A DNA stretch of 64,000 nucleotides from positions 62,001 to 126,000 of the forward strand of contig CAVQQQ010000002.1 in the NCBI GenBank assembly GCA_963715025.1, in the 5' to 3' direction. Of the stretch, positions 43,190 through 50,698 are shown in pieces; positions within the stretch are counted from its first letter, which is position 1; every line of letters starts with the position of its first letter. Below the pieces are notes generated by a model that searched no databases, was not told where the DNA came from, and saw only the letters and a program-made list of their open reading frames with translations. The stretch is from DASSJT01 sp963715025. GTDB taxonomy: Bacteria; Actinomycetota; Actinomycetes; Actinomycetales; Dermatophilaceae. The translations under genes were made by a program, and so were the position numbers.

Positions 43190-43214
43190 ATGAAACGAAA
43201 CTGTTCCGTTTCAT
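43190..43214. promoter_or_regulatory. TetR-type operator ATGAAACG-N9-CGTTTCAT
   Basis: 8-bp perfect inverted repeat (43190-43197 with 43207-43214), unusually AT-rich for this genome, in the promoter region of the TetR/MFS operon. Inner GAAAC/GTTTC symmetric half sites are characteristic of TetR-family binding. Confidence 0.6.
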
Positions 43215-43252
43215 GTCTACCCCACACTCCGCCCCAAAAGCAAGAGGGATTT

Positions 43253-43292
43253 TCTGCGCTGGCAGTCCGGAATCTGCGCTGGCAGTCCGGAA
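43253..43292. repeat. Perfect 20-bp tandem duplication
   Basis: TCTGCGCTGGCAGTCCGGAA occurs twice without change at 43253-43272 and 43273-43292, between the TetR operator and the PAC2 gene. A recent replication-slippage event; it may alter promoter spacing. Confidence 0.85.
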
Positions 43293-43403
43293 TCAACTCG
43301 GCACCGGCTGGCGTTGACTAGGTAAATGCGCAGCAGACCGCTGTTGCGACTGATTGCAGACATCCGGGCCGCGTGCGGTCGGCCCCGCAGGAAAGGCGCC
43401 GTT

Positions 43404-44348
43404 GTGCTCAACCCATCCGAGCTCTACCACTACGAATCCGATGGCGGCGCCTTGGCGCGGCCAGCCGGGGATCGCGGGGGAGCGCTCATCGTGTCGCTCG
43501 GCGGGTTCATCGACGCGGGCCACACGCAGCGGCTGCTGACCGAGCACCTCCTCGCCTCGGGCGAGACGACGGTCGTGGCGTCCTTCGACGTCGACCAGCT
43601 CATGGACTACCGCGGCCGCCGGCCCGCCATGGTGTTCGACGCGAACCGCTGGGCTTCCTACGATGACCCAGCGCTCTTGCTCTACCGGCTGGCCGACCGT
43701 GACGGCACGGCCTACTACCTGCTCGCAGGAAGCGAGCCGGACTACCAGTGGGAGCGGGTAGTCGAGGCGATCCGCGAGATCATCGGTGACCTCGGGATCA
43801 CCCTCACCGTCTCGGCGCATGGCATCCCCATGGCGGTTCCGCACACCCGCCCGGTAGGCATGAGCCGCCATGCAACCAATCCTCGGCTTCTTGGTGAGGA
43901 CAGCCCGCTGTTCGGGCGAGTCCAGGTGCCCGCCAGCCTCAGCGCCCTGCTCGAGCTGCGCCTCGGCGAGGCTGGTCACGATGCGATCGGCTTCGCCATC
44001 CACGTGCCGCACTACCTCGCGCAGGCCGAGTTCCCCGACGGTGCCGTTGCTGCGCTCAACGCCATCGTCGACCACACGGGTCTCAACCTTCCCAACGACG
44101 CCCTCGTCGCCGCGGCCGGCATCAACCGCGCGGAGATCGCACGCGAGGTCGACGGATCCGACGAGGTGGCCCAGGTGGTCCACGCCCTGGAGCGGCAGTA
44201 CGACCAGTTCATCGAGGGGATGCAGCGGCCCAGCCTGCTGGCCACCGGGGTCAGCGAGATCCCCTCGGCGGAGGAGATCGGCGCAGAGTTCGAGGAGTTC
44301 CTGCGGACCGTTTCCGACGACGACACCGATGGCGGCGCACAGCACTGA
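43404..44348 (+). CDS. PAC2-family protein (proteasome assembly chaperone-like)
   Basis: 314 residues from GTG 43404, chosen because AGGAAAGG (43389-43396) precedes it and LNPSELYHY is the conserved family start; the open frame runs upstream to 43326. PAC2 marks: ALIVSLGGFIDAGHTQRLLT, then VVASFDVDQLMDYRGRRPAM, YYLLAGSEPDYQWERVVEAI, then HTRPVGMSRHATNPRLL and an acidic C-terminus. Actinobacterial PAC2 proteins relate to proteasome-assembly chaperones, and the acidic tail suits a scaffold; exact role unknown. Confidence 0.85.
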   Translation: MLNPSELYHYESDGGALARPAGDRGGALIVSLGGFIDAGHTQRLLTEHLLASGETTVVASFDVDQLMDYRGRRPAMVFDANRWASYDDPALLLYRLADRDGTAYYLLAGSEPDYQWERVVEAIREIIGDLGITLTVSAHGIPMAVPHTRPVGMSRHATNPRLLGEDSPLFGRVQVPASLSALLELRLGEAGHDAIGFAIHVPHYLAQAEFPDGAVAALNAIVDHTGLNLPNDALVAAAGINRAEIAREVDGSDEVAQVVHALERQYDQFIEGMQRPSLLATGVSEIPSAEEIGAEFEEFLRTVSDDDTDGGAQH

Positions 44349-44479
44349 GCCTGGTGACGCTGGGTCGATGTGCTGACCGGCGCTGGCTGCACTGAGCGGG
44401 TCTGAGCGACGGCGCTCGCCGAACTGAGCTGAGCCATCGAGCTCGCACCGCCGGCCCGGTACCTCGACTCACCGGAGTG

Positions 44480-46165
44480 TCAGGGCTTGGCGTCTGACCA
44501 GCGCGAGACGATCGACGCGTCCGCCACGAAGCGGACGTCGCTCGACCCGCTCCAGCGGCGAGCGCTGTCCTCGAGCGCGGTCACCACGTGACCTCGCACC
44601 TCCTCGGCATGCTCGACCGGGGAGTGGACCAGGAGCTCGTCGTGCAGGCACAGGACGATCGCTGCGCCCGTGTGTGTGATGGCCGCACGCACGGTGGCCG
44701 CCCAAGCCTTGAAGAGCTCCGCCGCAGCGCCCTGGATGACCGCGTTGCGCACGAACCGGCCGCGGGCCGCATCCCTGGCGGCCTGGGTGCTTGCATCCCC
44801 CTCCGCCAGCACGCTGCCGCTACGGATCAGACGCCCGCCGAAGGTGCGCAGGGACCCGCCCGCCAGCCCCACGGCATACGCGCCGTCGAGGAAGTCCATG
44901 GCCACCGGGTAGGCGCGCTCGAGCCCCTTCAGCGCCTCTCCGGCAGCCCCGCTGCGCTGCCCGTACATCGCCGCGAGCACCGCGACCTTGGCCACGGCCC
45001 GCTCGACACCCAGCGCAGCCGCAACCGGGGCGTACAGGTCGTCGGCCTGGGTGGCGGCGGCAAAGCGCCGATCTCCGGAGACCGCCGCCAGCACCCGCGG
45101 CTCGATCTGGCCGAGGTCGGCACGCACGAAGACATAGCCCGGGTGCGCGGCCACGGCTGGCCGCAGCGCCGCGGGGAGGTTGTGGAGGCCGTTCTGGGCG
45201 GTCATGCGTCCGGCGCCTCCGTCACATGCGGTCCAGCCACCGCGCAGTCGGTCGTCGAGCCCCACGTGGGAGTCCAGCCAGGTATAGCCGTACGTGGTTG
45301 CGATGCGCTCGGCCTTCCGCCACAGCAGCAGCGCCTCGACCACGGGGTGCGTCTCGCGATAGGGCTCGAGCACCCACTTGCGCGTGTTGGGCACCACGAT
45401 GCCGACGTTCGCCAGCAGCTCGCGTACCTGGGCCGGGTGGCGCAGGTCACCCCCAAGACCCGGGGTATGCCGCAGCACGAGCCGGTCGCGGTCGCGCCGC
45501 ACGCCCACCGCCTCTGCCTCCGAGCTGGTCCGGGGGCCGGCAGCCTCGGCGATCAGCCTCTCGGCGGCCGGCCGGTCGATCGGGAGACCGTCTCGGGCGA
45601 GCTCTTCGCACAGGAGGGCAGCCACTGACTCGGAGTGGGCGGTGGTCACCGCCCGAGGACCGGTCGACCGCAGGGCGCCATGCTGCCGGGTCGCCACGTC
45701 GTATGCCGTGCGCGCCCACAGGAGCAGCCGCTCGGGCGTCCGCTGCCAGTCACCACTGACGGCATCCGCGCGGAGGTGGCCGTCCGCGGCGATGAGCTCG
45801 TCGTCGCGGAGCGCAGCGTCTCTGGCAGCGGCGAGCTCGAAGAGGTCGCCCGATGGCGGCGCCGGCAGCGTGGCCTCCGAGAGGCCGTGAACCGCCGCCC
45901 AGGAGCGGCCAGGGTCGGCGAGCCAGCCACCGTGCTCGAGTCGGTGTGCCTCGGCGATGTCCCAGCAGCGCGCTATGGCCAGCCCGGCGGCCACCAGTGG
46001 CCGCGCTCCCTCCGCGGCGGACCACCAGATCCAGCGGGGGCCTCTTAGACCGAGCCGGCGGACCCGGTCGACGATCTCCGCCTGGCTGCCGGTCATCGCG
46101 GTCTCGGGCGACCAGAGCGCACCGAGGCCGTGGCCGAAGGCCACGGCGATTCGCTCAGGGCTCAC
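44480..46165 (-). CDS. Bifunctional 3'-5' exonuclease/DNA polymerase (PolA-like, no 5' nuclease)
   Basis: 561 residues, about half of PolA. The N-terminal third is a degenerate 3'-5' exonuclease-like part; the C-terminal part is a family A polymerase: motif A RADLGQIEPRVLAAVSGDRR, motif B region FGGRLIRSGSVLAEGDASTQ AARDAARGRFVRNAVIQG (broken here for length), motif C VLCLHDELLVHSP with the catalytic HDE. Found in many high-GC Actinobacteria; probably a repair polymerase. The GTG start at 46165 is leaderless (TAGCGT six bases upstream on the minus strand). No 5' nuclease gene nearby. Confidence 0.87.
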   Translation of the reverse strand: MSPERIAVAFGHGLGALWSPETAMTGSQAEIVDRVRRLGLRGPRWIWWSAAEGARPLVAAGLAIARCWDIAEAHRLEHGGWLADPGRSWAAVHGLSEATLPAPPSGDLFELAAARDAALRDDELIAADGHLRADAVSGDWQRTPERLLLWARTAYDVATRQHGALRSTGPRAVTTAHSESVAALLCEELARDGLPIDRPAAERLIAEAAGPRTSSEAEAVGVRRDRDRLVLRHTPGLGGDLRHPAQVRELLANVGIVVPNTRKWVLEPYRETHPVVEALLLWRKAERIATTYGYTWLDSHVGLDDRLRGGWTACDGGAGRMTAQNGLHNLPAALRPAVAAHPGYVFVRADLGQIEPRVLAAVSGDRRFAAATQADDLYAPVAAALGVERAVAKVAVLAAMYGQRSGAAGEALKGLERAYPVAMDFLDGAYAVGLAGGSLRTFGGRLIRSGSVLAEGDASTQAARDAARGRFVRNAVIQGAAAELFKAWAATVRAAITHTGAAIVLCLHDELLVHSPVEHAEEVRGHVVTALEDSARRWSGSSDVRFVADASIVSRWSDAKP

Positions 46166-46226
46166 GAGGGCACGCTACCCATGAGCACCGACGCCGCTTA
46201 CGGCCGTCGTGGATGCCCCTGTCGCT

Positions 46227-46727
46227 TCATGGGGACGACACAGCAAGGCCGGACTTGAGGGCCGTCTGCCGTTTGATCCGGCTCAGCATCGCGACCATCC
46301 CGCGAAGCCGAAGGGGGGAGACGACCTCGGCAAGCGAGAAGCGCAGCGGCGCGTCGTCGGGGGTATTTAGAACCTCGTCGACAGTCAGTCCGTCGAGGCC
46401 CTCGTGCAGGATGCCGGCGAAGCCCCGCGTGGTCGGCGCCTCGGGCGGCGCCTGGAAGTGGAGGTTCACGATCCGCCGTCCGGGCTCGTCGGCGGGCTGG
46501 TCGCCGACCTCGACCAGGAGGAACAGCGGCGACTGGCACTCGTGGACCTGTTCCAGCTTGCCCGGCTGGCCGGCATACCTCTCCGGCAGCTCCGGCAGCT
46601 CGTCACTGAACTCCAGCAGGAGCTGGAGCCGCTCCTGTGGCGAGGCACTGGCGAAGTCGTCGGCGATCTCGGCCAGGCTTGGCGGCATTGCCGACATGCC
46701 GCTATTTCCATTACCGCTCAAGGACAT
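46227..46727 (-). CDS. sufE: SufE-like sulfur transfer protein
   Basis: 166 residues. Active-site Cys in QVHECQSPLFLLVEVGDQ, then GFAGILHEGLDGLTVDEVLN, and PLRLRGMVAMLSRIKRQTAL, matching SufE/CsdE. SufE receives sulfane sulfur from cysteine desulfurase SufS. It follows a sulfurtransferase gene on the same strand (19-base gap), so a small sulfur-trafficking operon. Start uncertain: ATG 46727 has GAGGA abutting it; ATG 46697 (MSAMPPSLAEIADD) is an alternative. Confidence 0.88.
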   Translation of the reverse strand: MSLSGNGNSGMSAMPPSLAEIADDFASASPQERLQLLLEFSDELPELPERYAGQPGKLEQVHECQSPLFLLVEVGDQPADEPGRRIVNLHFQAPPEAPTTRGFAGILHEGLDGLTVDEVLNTPDDAPLRFSLAEVVSPLRLRGMVAMLSRIKRQTALKSGLAVSSP

Positions 46728-46746
46728 TCCTCACCAGAGTCCTGCG

Positions 46747-47631
46747 TCAACGCTCTATGGGAGCGCGCACTGAGTTGCCCCACTCGGTCCACGACCCGTC
46801 GTAGTTGCGCACCATGTCGAAGCCAAGCAGGTAGGTAAGCACGAACCATGTGTGCGATGACCGCTCGCCGATGCGGCAGTAGGCGATGGTTGCCGTGTGG
46901 GGGTCGAGTCCCTGCTCCCGCAGGTAGATGTCCTCCAGCTCGGCGCGCGACTTGAACGTGCCGTCCTCGTTGGCGGCGCGGGCCCACGGCACACTCCTTG
47001 CCCCCGGGATGTGGCCGCCACGCATGGCTCCCTCCTGCGGGTAGTCAGGCATGTGCAGGAGCTCGCCGGAGTACTCACCGGGGGAGCGGACATCCACGAG
47101 CGGCTGCTGGCCCAGGTGGGCCAGCACGTCGTCTCTGAAGGCGCGGATCTGACTGTCGTCCCGCTCGACGACTGGGTATGCCGTGGGGTTCGCTTTCGTG
47201 GTCTCGCGCGTCATCTCGCGACCCTCGGCGGCCCACTTGGCGCGCCCGCCGTCGAGGAGCTTGACGTCCTCGTGCCCGAACAGGCTCATGACCCAGAGAG
47301 CGTAGGCCGCCCACCAGTTGTTCTTGTCGCCGTAGAGGACCACGGTGGTGTCACGGTCGATGCCGCGCGCAGACATGACCCGGGCGAACTGCTCACCGTC
47401 GACATAGTCGCGGGTCAGGGGGTCGTTGAGGTCTTGGTGCCAGTCGAGCTTGAACGAGCCCGGGATGTGGCCGGTGTCATAGAGCAGGACGTCCTCGTCG
47501 GACTCGAGGATCGCGACTTGCGTGCCGGGGCCCGCGGCTCCCGCCTCGATCTGCTCGGCCAGCCAATCGGTCGTGACGAGCCGCTCCGGGTGGACGTACT
47601 GGGAGATGCGCTCGTCGCTGCGGTTGGTCAT
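46747..47631 (-). CDS. sseA: Thiosulfate/3-mercaptopyruvate sulfurtransferase (SseA-like)
   Basis: 294 residues, two rhodanese domains. First inactive domain LEQ.. with DTGHIPGSFKLDWHQDLNDP and WVMSLFGHEDVKLLDGGRAK; second active domain with LVDVRSPGEYSGE and the active-site loop AYCRIGERSSHTW (Cys in CRIGER). Transfers sulfane sulfur to thiophilic acceptors such as SufE. ATG 47631 with TATCGT 13 bases upstream suggests a leaderless transcript. Downstream sufE supports a role in Fe-S cluster or thiolation. Confidence 0.88.
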   Translation of the reverse strand: MTNRSDERISQYVHPERLVTTDWLAEQIEAGAAGPGTQVAILESDEDVLLYDTGHIPGSFKLDWHQDLNDPLTRDYVDGEQFARVMSARGIDRDTTVVLYGDKNNWWAAYALWVMSLFGHEDVKLLDGGRAKWAAEGREMTRETTKANPTAYPVVERDDSQIRAFRDDVLAHLGQQPLVDVRSPGEYSGELLHMPDYPQEGAMRGGHIPGARSVPWARAANEDGTFKSRAELEDIYLREQGLDPHTATIAYCRIGERSSHTWFVLTYLLGFDMVRNYDGSWTEWGNSVRAPIER

Positions 47632-47711
47632 GCTGCCAACGATAGACGGGAGGTCCAACCGGGCCCGTGGCAGGATGGGTGCGCAGTCACTCCAACGACG
47701 GAAGGATCAGC

Positions 47712-48446
47712 GTGGGCCTCCTGGGCTTGGGCAACGACGATACTGCGAGGACCCTCGACGCGGTCGAGCAGACCACGAGGGCGCTCGAGCAGGCGCGGGA
47801 GGAGAAGCCCGACCCGGGGCTGTTCGGTGGTGCTGCGGCCGGGATGATCGAGAACCTCCTGGATATCGGCATGGACGGCAAGGGCCACTTCGACTCGGCG
47901 CAGAGGGTGGCCGACGTGGCCCGCGCGGAGCGTCCCGATGCCGAGCAGGCGGTCGACGCGATCGTGCGCAGCCACCTGAAGCTGGCGGCGGCCGGCGGTT
48001 TCGTGACCACCATGGGCGGCTTCATCATGATGCCGATCTCACTGCCGGCCAACGTGCTGGAGTTCTACGCTCTGGCAACGCGAATGGTCGCGAGCATCGC
48101 CTCGGTCCGGGGCTACGACATCAGACAGCCGGAGATCCGCTCGGCGGTCCTGCTCACTCTCATCGACGCGGAGGCAGACGACCTGCTGCGGAAGGCTGGG
48201 GTCGTCAAGACCGGCCGGCTGTCCGACCTCGCGGTTCAGCGGCTGCCCGGCCCGATTCTCCTGGTGGTCAACAAGGCCGTTGCCTTCCGCCTGCTCACGA
48301 CGGTGGGACGCCAGACTTTCAGCCGTTTCGGGAAGGCCGTGCCCGTAGTGGGCGGCTTCGTCGGCGCCGGTCTGGACGTCTACCTGCTGAAGCGGATCGC
48401 CGACAGCGCCAGACACGAGTTCCCGCCCCGCAACCGCGCTGCATAA
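47712..48446 (+). CDS. EcsC-family protein
   Basis: 244 residues from GTG 47712 (AAGGATCAG upstream at 47702-47710). Core: RSHLKLAAAGGFVTTMGGFI, then MMPISLPANVLEFYALATRM and VASIASVRGYD, followed by a second membrane-like helical pair (GPILLVVNKAVAFRLLTTVG) and a GYVP..DVYLLKR C-term, the EcsC/DUF697-like domain. EcsC is a membrane-associated protein linked to ABC exporters in Bacillus; here it stands alone. Function unknown. Confidence 0.75.
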   Translation: MGLLGLGNDDTARTLDAVEQTTRALEQAREEKPDPGLFGGAAAGMIENLLDIGMDGKGHFDSAQRVADVARAERPDAEQAVDAIVRSHLKLAAAGGFVTTMGGFIMMPISLPANVLEFYALATRMVASIASVRGYDIRQPEIRSAVLLTLIDAEADDLLRKAGVVKTGRLSDLAVQRLPGPILLVVNKAVAFRLLTTVGRQTFSRFGKAVPVVGGFVGAGLDVYLLKRIADSARHEFPPRNRAA

Positions 48447-48588
48447 GCAGGCTGTGGCCAGTGGTGGGCCGGGGTGTGGGGCGGTTTTCGATTACGGGCG
48501 CCCTGGGCTGGGAATCCCCTCTGGGCGAGACTCGTTGGATGTCAGCGGACTGCCTGCGACCGCGGGCATGACAGGAGAGTGATCCCCC

Positions 48589-49050
48589 ATGGCCCTTTAC
48601 CGGCGCCTGAACGTCTTCCGGAACTTCGCGACGGCCCTGCGGATCGCCACGAGACCGGGATCCCCATCGGTGCTGGAGCGGGCATCAGCGGTGCCACGAA
48701 TGGTGCACGCAACCCGCTCCGGTGAATACACCGGTATCAGCTTGGGCCGCCTGGCAATGCTCGCTGCGGCCGTCGGCTACGTGGTGTCCCCGATCGACCT
48801 GATGCCCGAGGGCCTGCTCACCGTGTTCGGGCTGGCCGACGACGCCATGGTGGTGAGCTGGATCGCCGCGACCCTGATCCGGGAGACCGAGTCGTTCCTG
48901 GAGTGGGAGCGCGGGGTAGGGCCGACGCAGGTCTGGGACAGCACTGGCAGTAGTGCTCCAGGCGCTGGCCGGGCACACGGCAACGGCAGCGCGGGGCAGG
49001 CCATGCCAGGCAGCGCGGGTCAGATCGTGCCAGGTCGCGTCGTCGACTGA
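48589..49050 (+). CDS. DUF1232/YkvA-like protein
   Basis: 153 residues: membrane-associated helical repeat typical of DUF1232 (GRLAMLAAAVGYVVSPIDLM, then LGLADDAMVVSWIAATLIRE). ATG 48589 has GAGAGTGATCCCCC upstream. The 3' end runs into a 17-bp tandem repeat array that contains the stop codon, so the tail of the protein is low-complexity (AGQIVPGRVVD). Confidence 0.8.
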   Translation: MALYRRLNVFRNFATALRIATRPGSPSVLERASAVPRMVHATRSGEYTGISLGRLAMLAAAVGYVVSPIDLMPEGLLTVFGLADDAMVVSWIAATLIRETESFLEWERGVGPTQVWDSTGSSAPGAGRAHGNGSAGQAMPGSAGQIVPGRVVD

Positions 49051-49126
49051 GCGCCGCCGTCGATCGTGCGCCGCCGTCGACTGAGCGCCGCTGTCGACTG
49101 AGCGCCGCCGTCGATCGTGCGCCACG
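49042..49126. repeat. 17-bp tandem repeat array, five units
   Basis: Units at 49042, 49059, 49076, 49093 and 49110: GTCGACTGAGCGCCGCC (units 1 and 4 identical), with variants GTCGATCGTGCGCCGCC (2), GTCGACTGAGCGCCGCT (3) and GTCGATCGTGCGCCACG (5). Two types (CTGA and CGTG centre) alternate. The stop codon of the DUF1232 gene lies in unit 1. Confidence 0.9.
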
Positions 49127-49328
49127 GTCAACGTGGCGTCTGCCCGCCCTGTAAGCCGGGATCGATGTGGTTCGTGTCGGCCGGACGGTGATCGGCGTCC
49201 CCAGCTTCCATCTCAACAGAAGCGTGGCGATCCACAGGAGGGCGGGCGGCCCAGCATCAGCTGCCACGTCGTCCACAGGCTTGGGTGGCCGCCTGCCCGT
49301 GGGCGCGGACCGCCAGCAGGCTCATGGC

Positions 49329-50498
49329 ATGACCACGATCTCGCTACGCGGACCCGTCGATCTCCTCGCGGCGCTGCCCTTCCAGCTCGGGTACCACCCG
49401 GACAACGCCGTGGTGGTGGTCGCCATGAGCGGCCGCACGGTGGTGTTCATCCAGAGACTCGACCTTCCCGAGCCTCAGGAAGTCCCTTGGGCCGTGGACG
49501 TGCTGCTTGCTCCGCTTCTGAGGCACAGGCCCGATGGTGTCTTCCTCGTGGGCTATGAACACGTCGAGGGCGCGTCGGGCCCGCTTCTGATCGCCCTGCG
49601 CGAGTCGTGCGAGGGAGCCGATGTCAGCGTTCGGGACGTCCTGGTCGTCCGCGCAGGGCGGTGGTTCGCACCGTGGTGCGATGAGGGGTGTTGCCCAGCC
49701 GAGGGCACGCTCTTGCCCGCACCCCATGAGGTCCCTGCCGTGGCCGATTTCGTCGGCATGGAGCGATCGGCCCTCCCCAGCCGCGAGGCCCTCGATGGAC
49801 AGCTTGCCCCCGACCCGGGCGTTCAGGCGGCCGTGGCGCGCGAGTGCCGGCGCCTGGCCCCGAGTCCGAAACGCTCCAAGGCAAAGCGGCGAGGGTCGTC
49901 CAGCGGCGGAGCCGAGGTGGTGCTGACGTCTGCAGAGGAGGTGGCCGAGCGGGCCTTAGACGTGTGGGCGATGGTCTGCGACGTAGGTGCCGGAAGGCCA
50001 CCCCTTGAGGGTCTCTCCAACAAGGAACTCGCCATGCTGGCGGTGTCACTGCGCGACGTTCACTTCCGTGACGCCCTGATCGCCTGGATCTGTCCGGGCG
50101 CCCTGCCGCTGGACATACTCCCAGGGCCGCTCGGCGAGGCGGTGACACGGACGCTTCCCGTTCCTGCGTGGGATCGAACCGCCGCGCGCGATCGAACCGC
50201 CGCGCGCGATCGGCCCTCCGTTCCGAGAGAGCCCGACGGCACTGACTCGTACGTGGCTGCGCAGCGATTCGAGTCCCGCCTCCGGTGGCTGTGTCGGGCT
50301 ACACCTCCGGCAGACCTTCCGGCCATGCTCACCCTGCTGGCCAATTTCACGTGGTGGCGGGGTGATGGTGCGGCGGCGCGCACCGCCCTCGACCGGGCTC
50401 TAGACCTTGACCCCGACTACCGGCTGGCCCACCTGTTGATGCGCATGCTCGACCTTGCGCTACGGCCCGGCACGGCTGACAGCCGGGCTGGGGCCTGA
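49329..50498 (+). CDS. DUF4192 family protein
   Basis: 389 residues from ATG 49329: TISLRGPVDLLAALPFQLGY HPDNAVVVVAMSGRTVVF (given in pieces), then FLVGYEHVEGASGPLLIALR, the signature of actinobacterial DUF4192. Contains two copies of an 18-bp in-frame repeat (50172-50207, AWDRTAARDRTAAR). A domain of unknown function often near DNA-damage or chromosome genes. The longer 5' frame (to 49167) has no additional similarity. Confidence 0.84.
   Translation: MTTISLRGPVDLLAALPFQLGYHPDNAVVVVAMSGRTVVFIQRLDLPEPQEVPWAVDVLLAPLLRHRPDGVFLVGYEHVEGASGPLLIALRESCEGADVSVRDVLVVRAGRWFAPWCDEGCCPAEGTLLPAPHEVPAVADFVGMERSALPSREALDGQLAPDPGVQAAVARECRRLAPSPKRSKAKRRGSSSGGAEVVLTSAEEVAERALDVWAMVCDVGAGRPPLEGLSNKELAMLAVSLRDVHFRDALIAWICPGALPLDILPGPLGEAVTRTLPVPAWDRTAARDRTAARDRPSVPREPDGTDSYVAAQRFESRLRWLCRATPPADLPAMLTLLANFTWWRGDGAAARTALDRALDLDPDYRLAHLLMRMLDLALRPGTADSRAGA
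50172..50207. repeat. Tandem 18-bp in-frame duplication in DUF4192 gene
   Basis: GATCGAACCGCCGCGCGC twice (50172-50189, 50190-50207), giving a DRTAAR repeat in the protein. A simple slippage polymorphism candidate. Confidence 0.85.
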
Positions 50499-50571
50499 CC
50501 GAGGCCTCGGGGCGGTCCGGACTGCGGACGAGGTCCCTGGGCCGAGGCACTGCCACCGTATAGTTCTGGAC

Positions 50572-50690
50572 AGGTTATGAGCTCCAGCGCGAAGCCCCGG
50601 CTGGCTGGACGGCAACCCTCCTCGCGGTGGGGTGCCCCGGGTGATGACCCGGTCGTCGGCGCGTGGCAGGCGGCAAGCGCGAGTAATCAG
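50572..50690 (+). promoter_or_regulatory. SAM-IV riboswitch controlling metX
   Basis: GGTTATGAGCTCCAGCGCGA, AGCCCCGGCTGGCTGGACGG, CAACCCTCCTCGCGGTGGGG, TGCCCCGGGTGATGACCCGG: SAM-IV consensus with ATGAG and GATGACC. Followed by metX, 20 bases on. A TATAGT -10-like hexamer lies at 50559-50564, about 10 bases before the aptamer, so the transcript starts at its edge. Confidence 0.85.
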
Positions 50691-50698
50691 GAGCCGAT

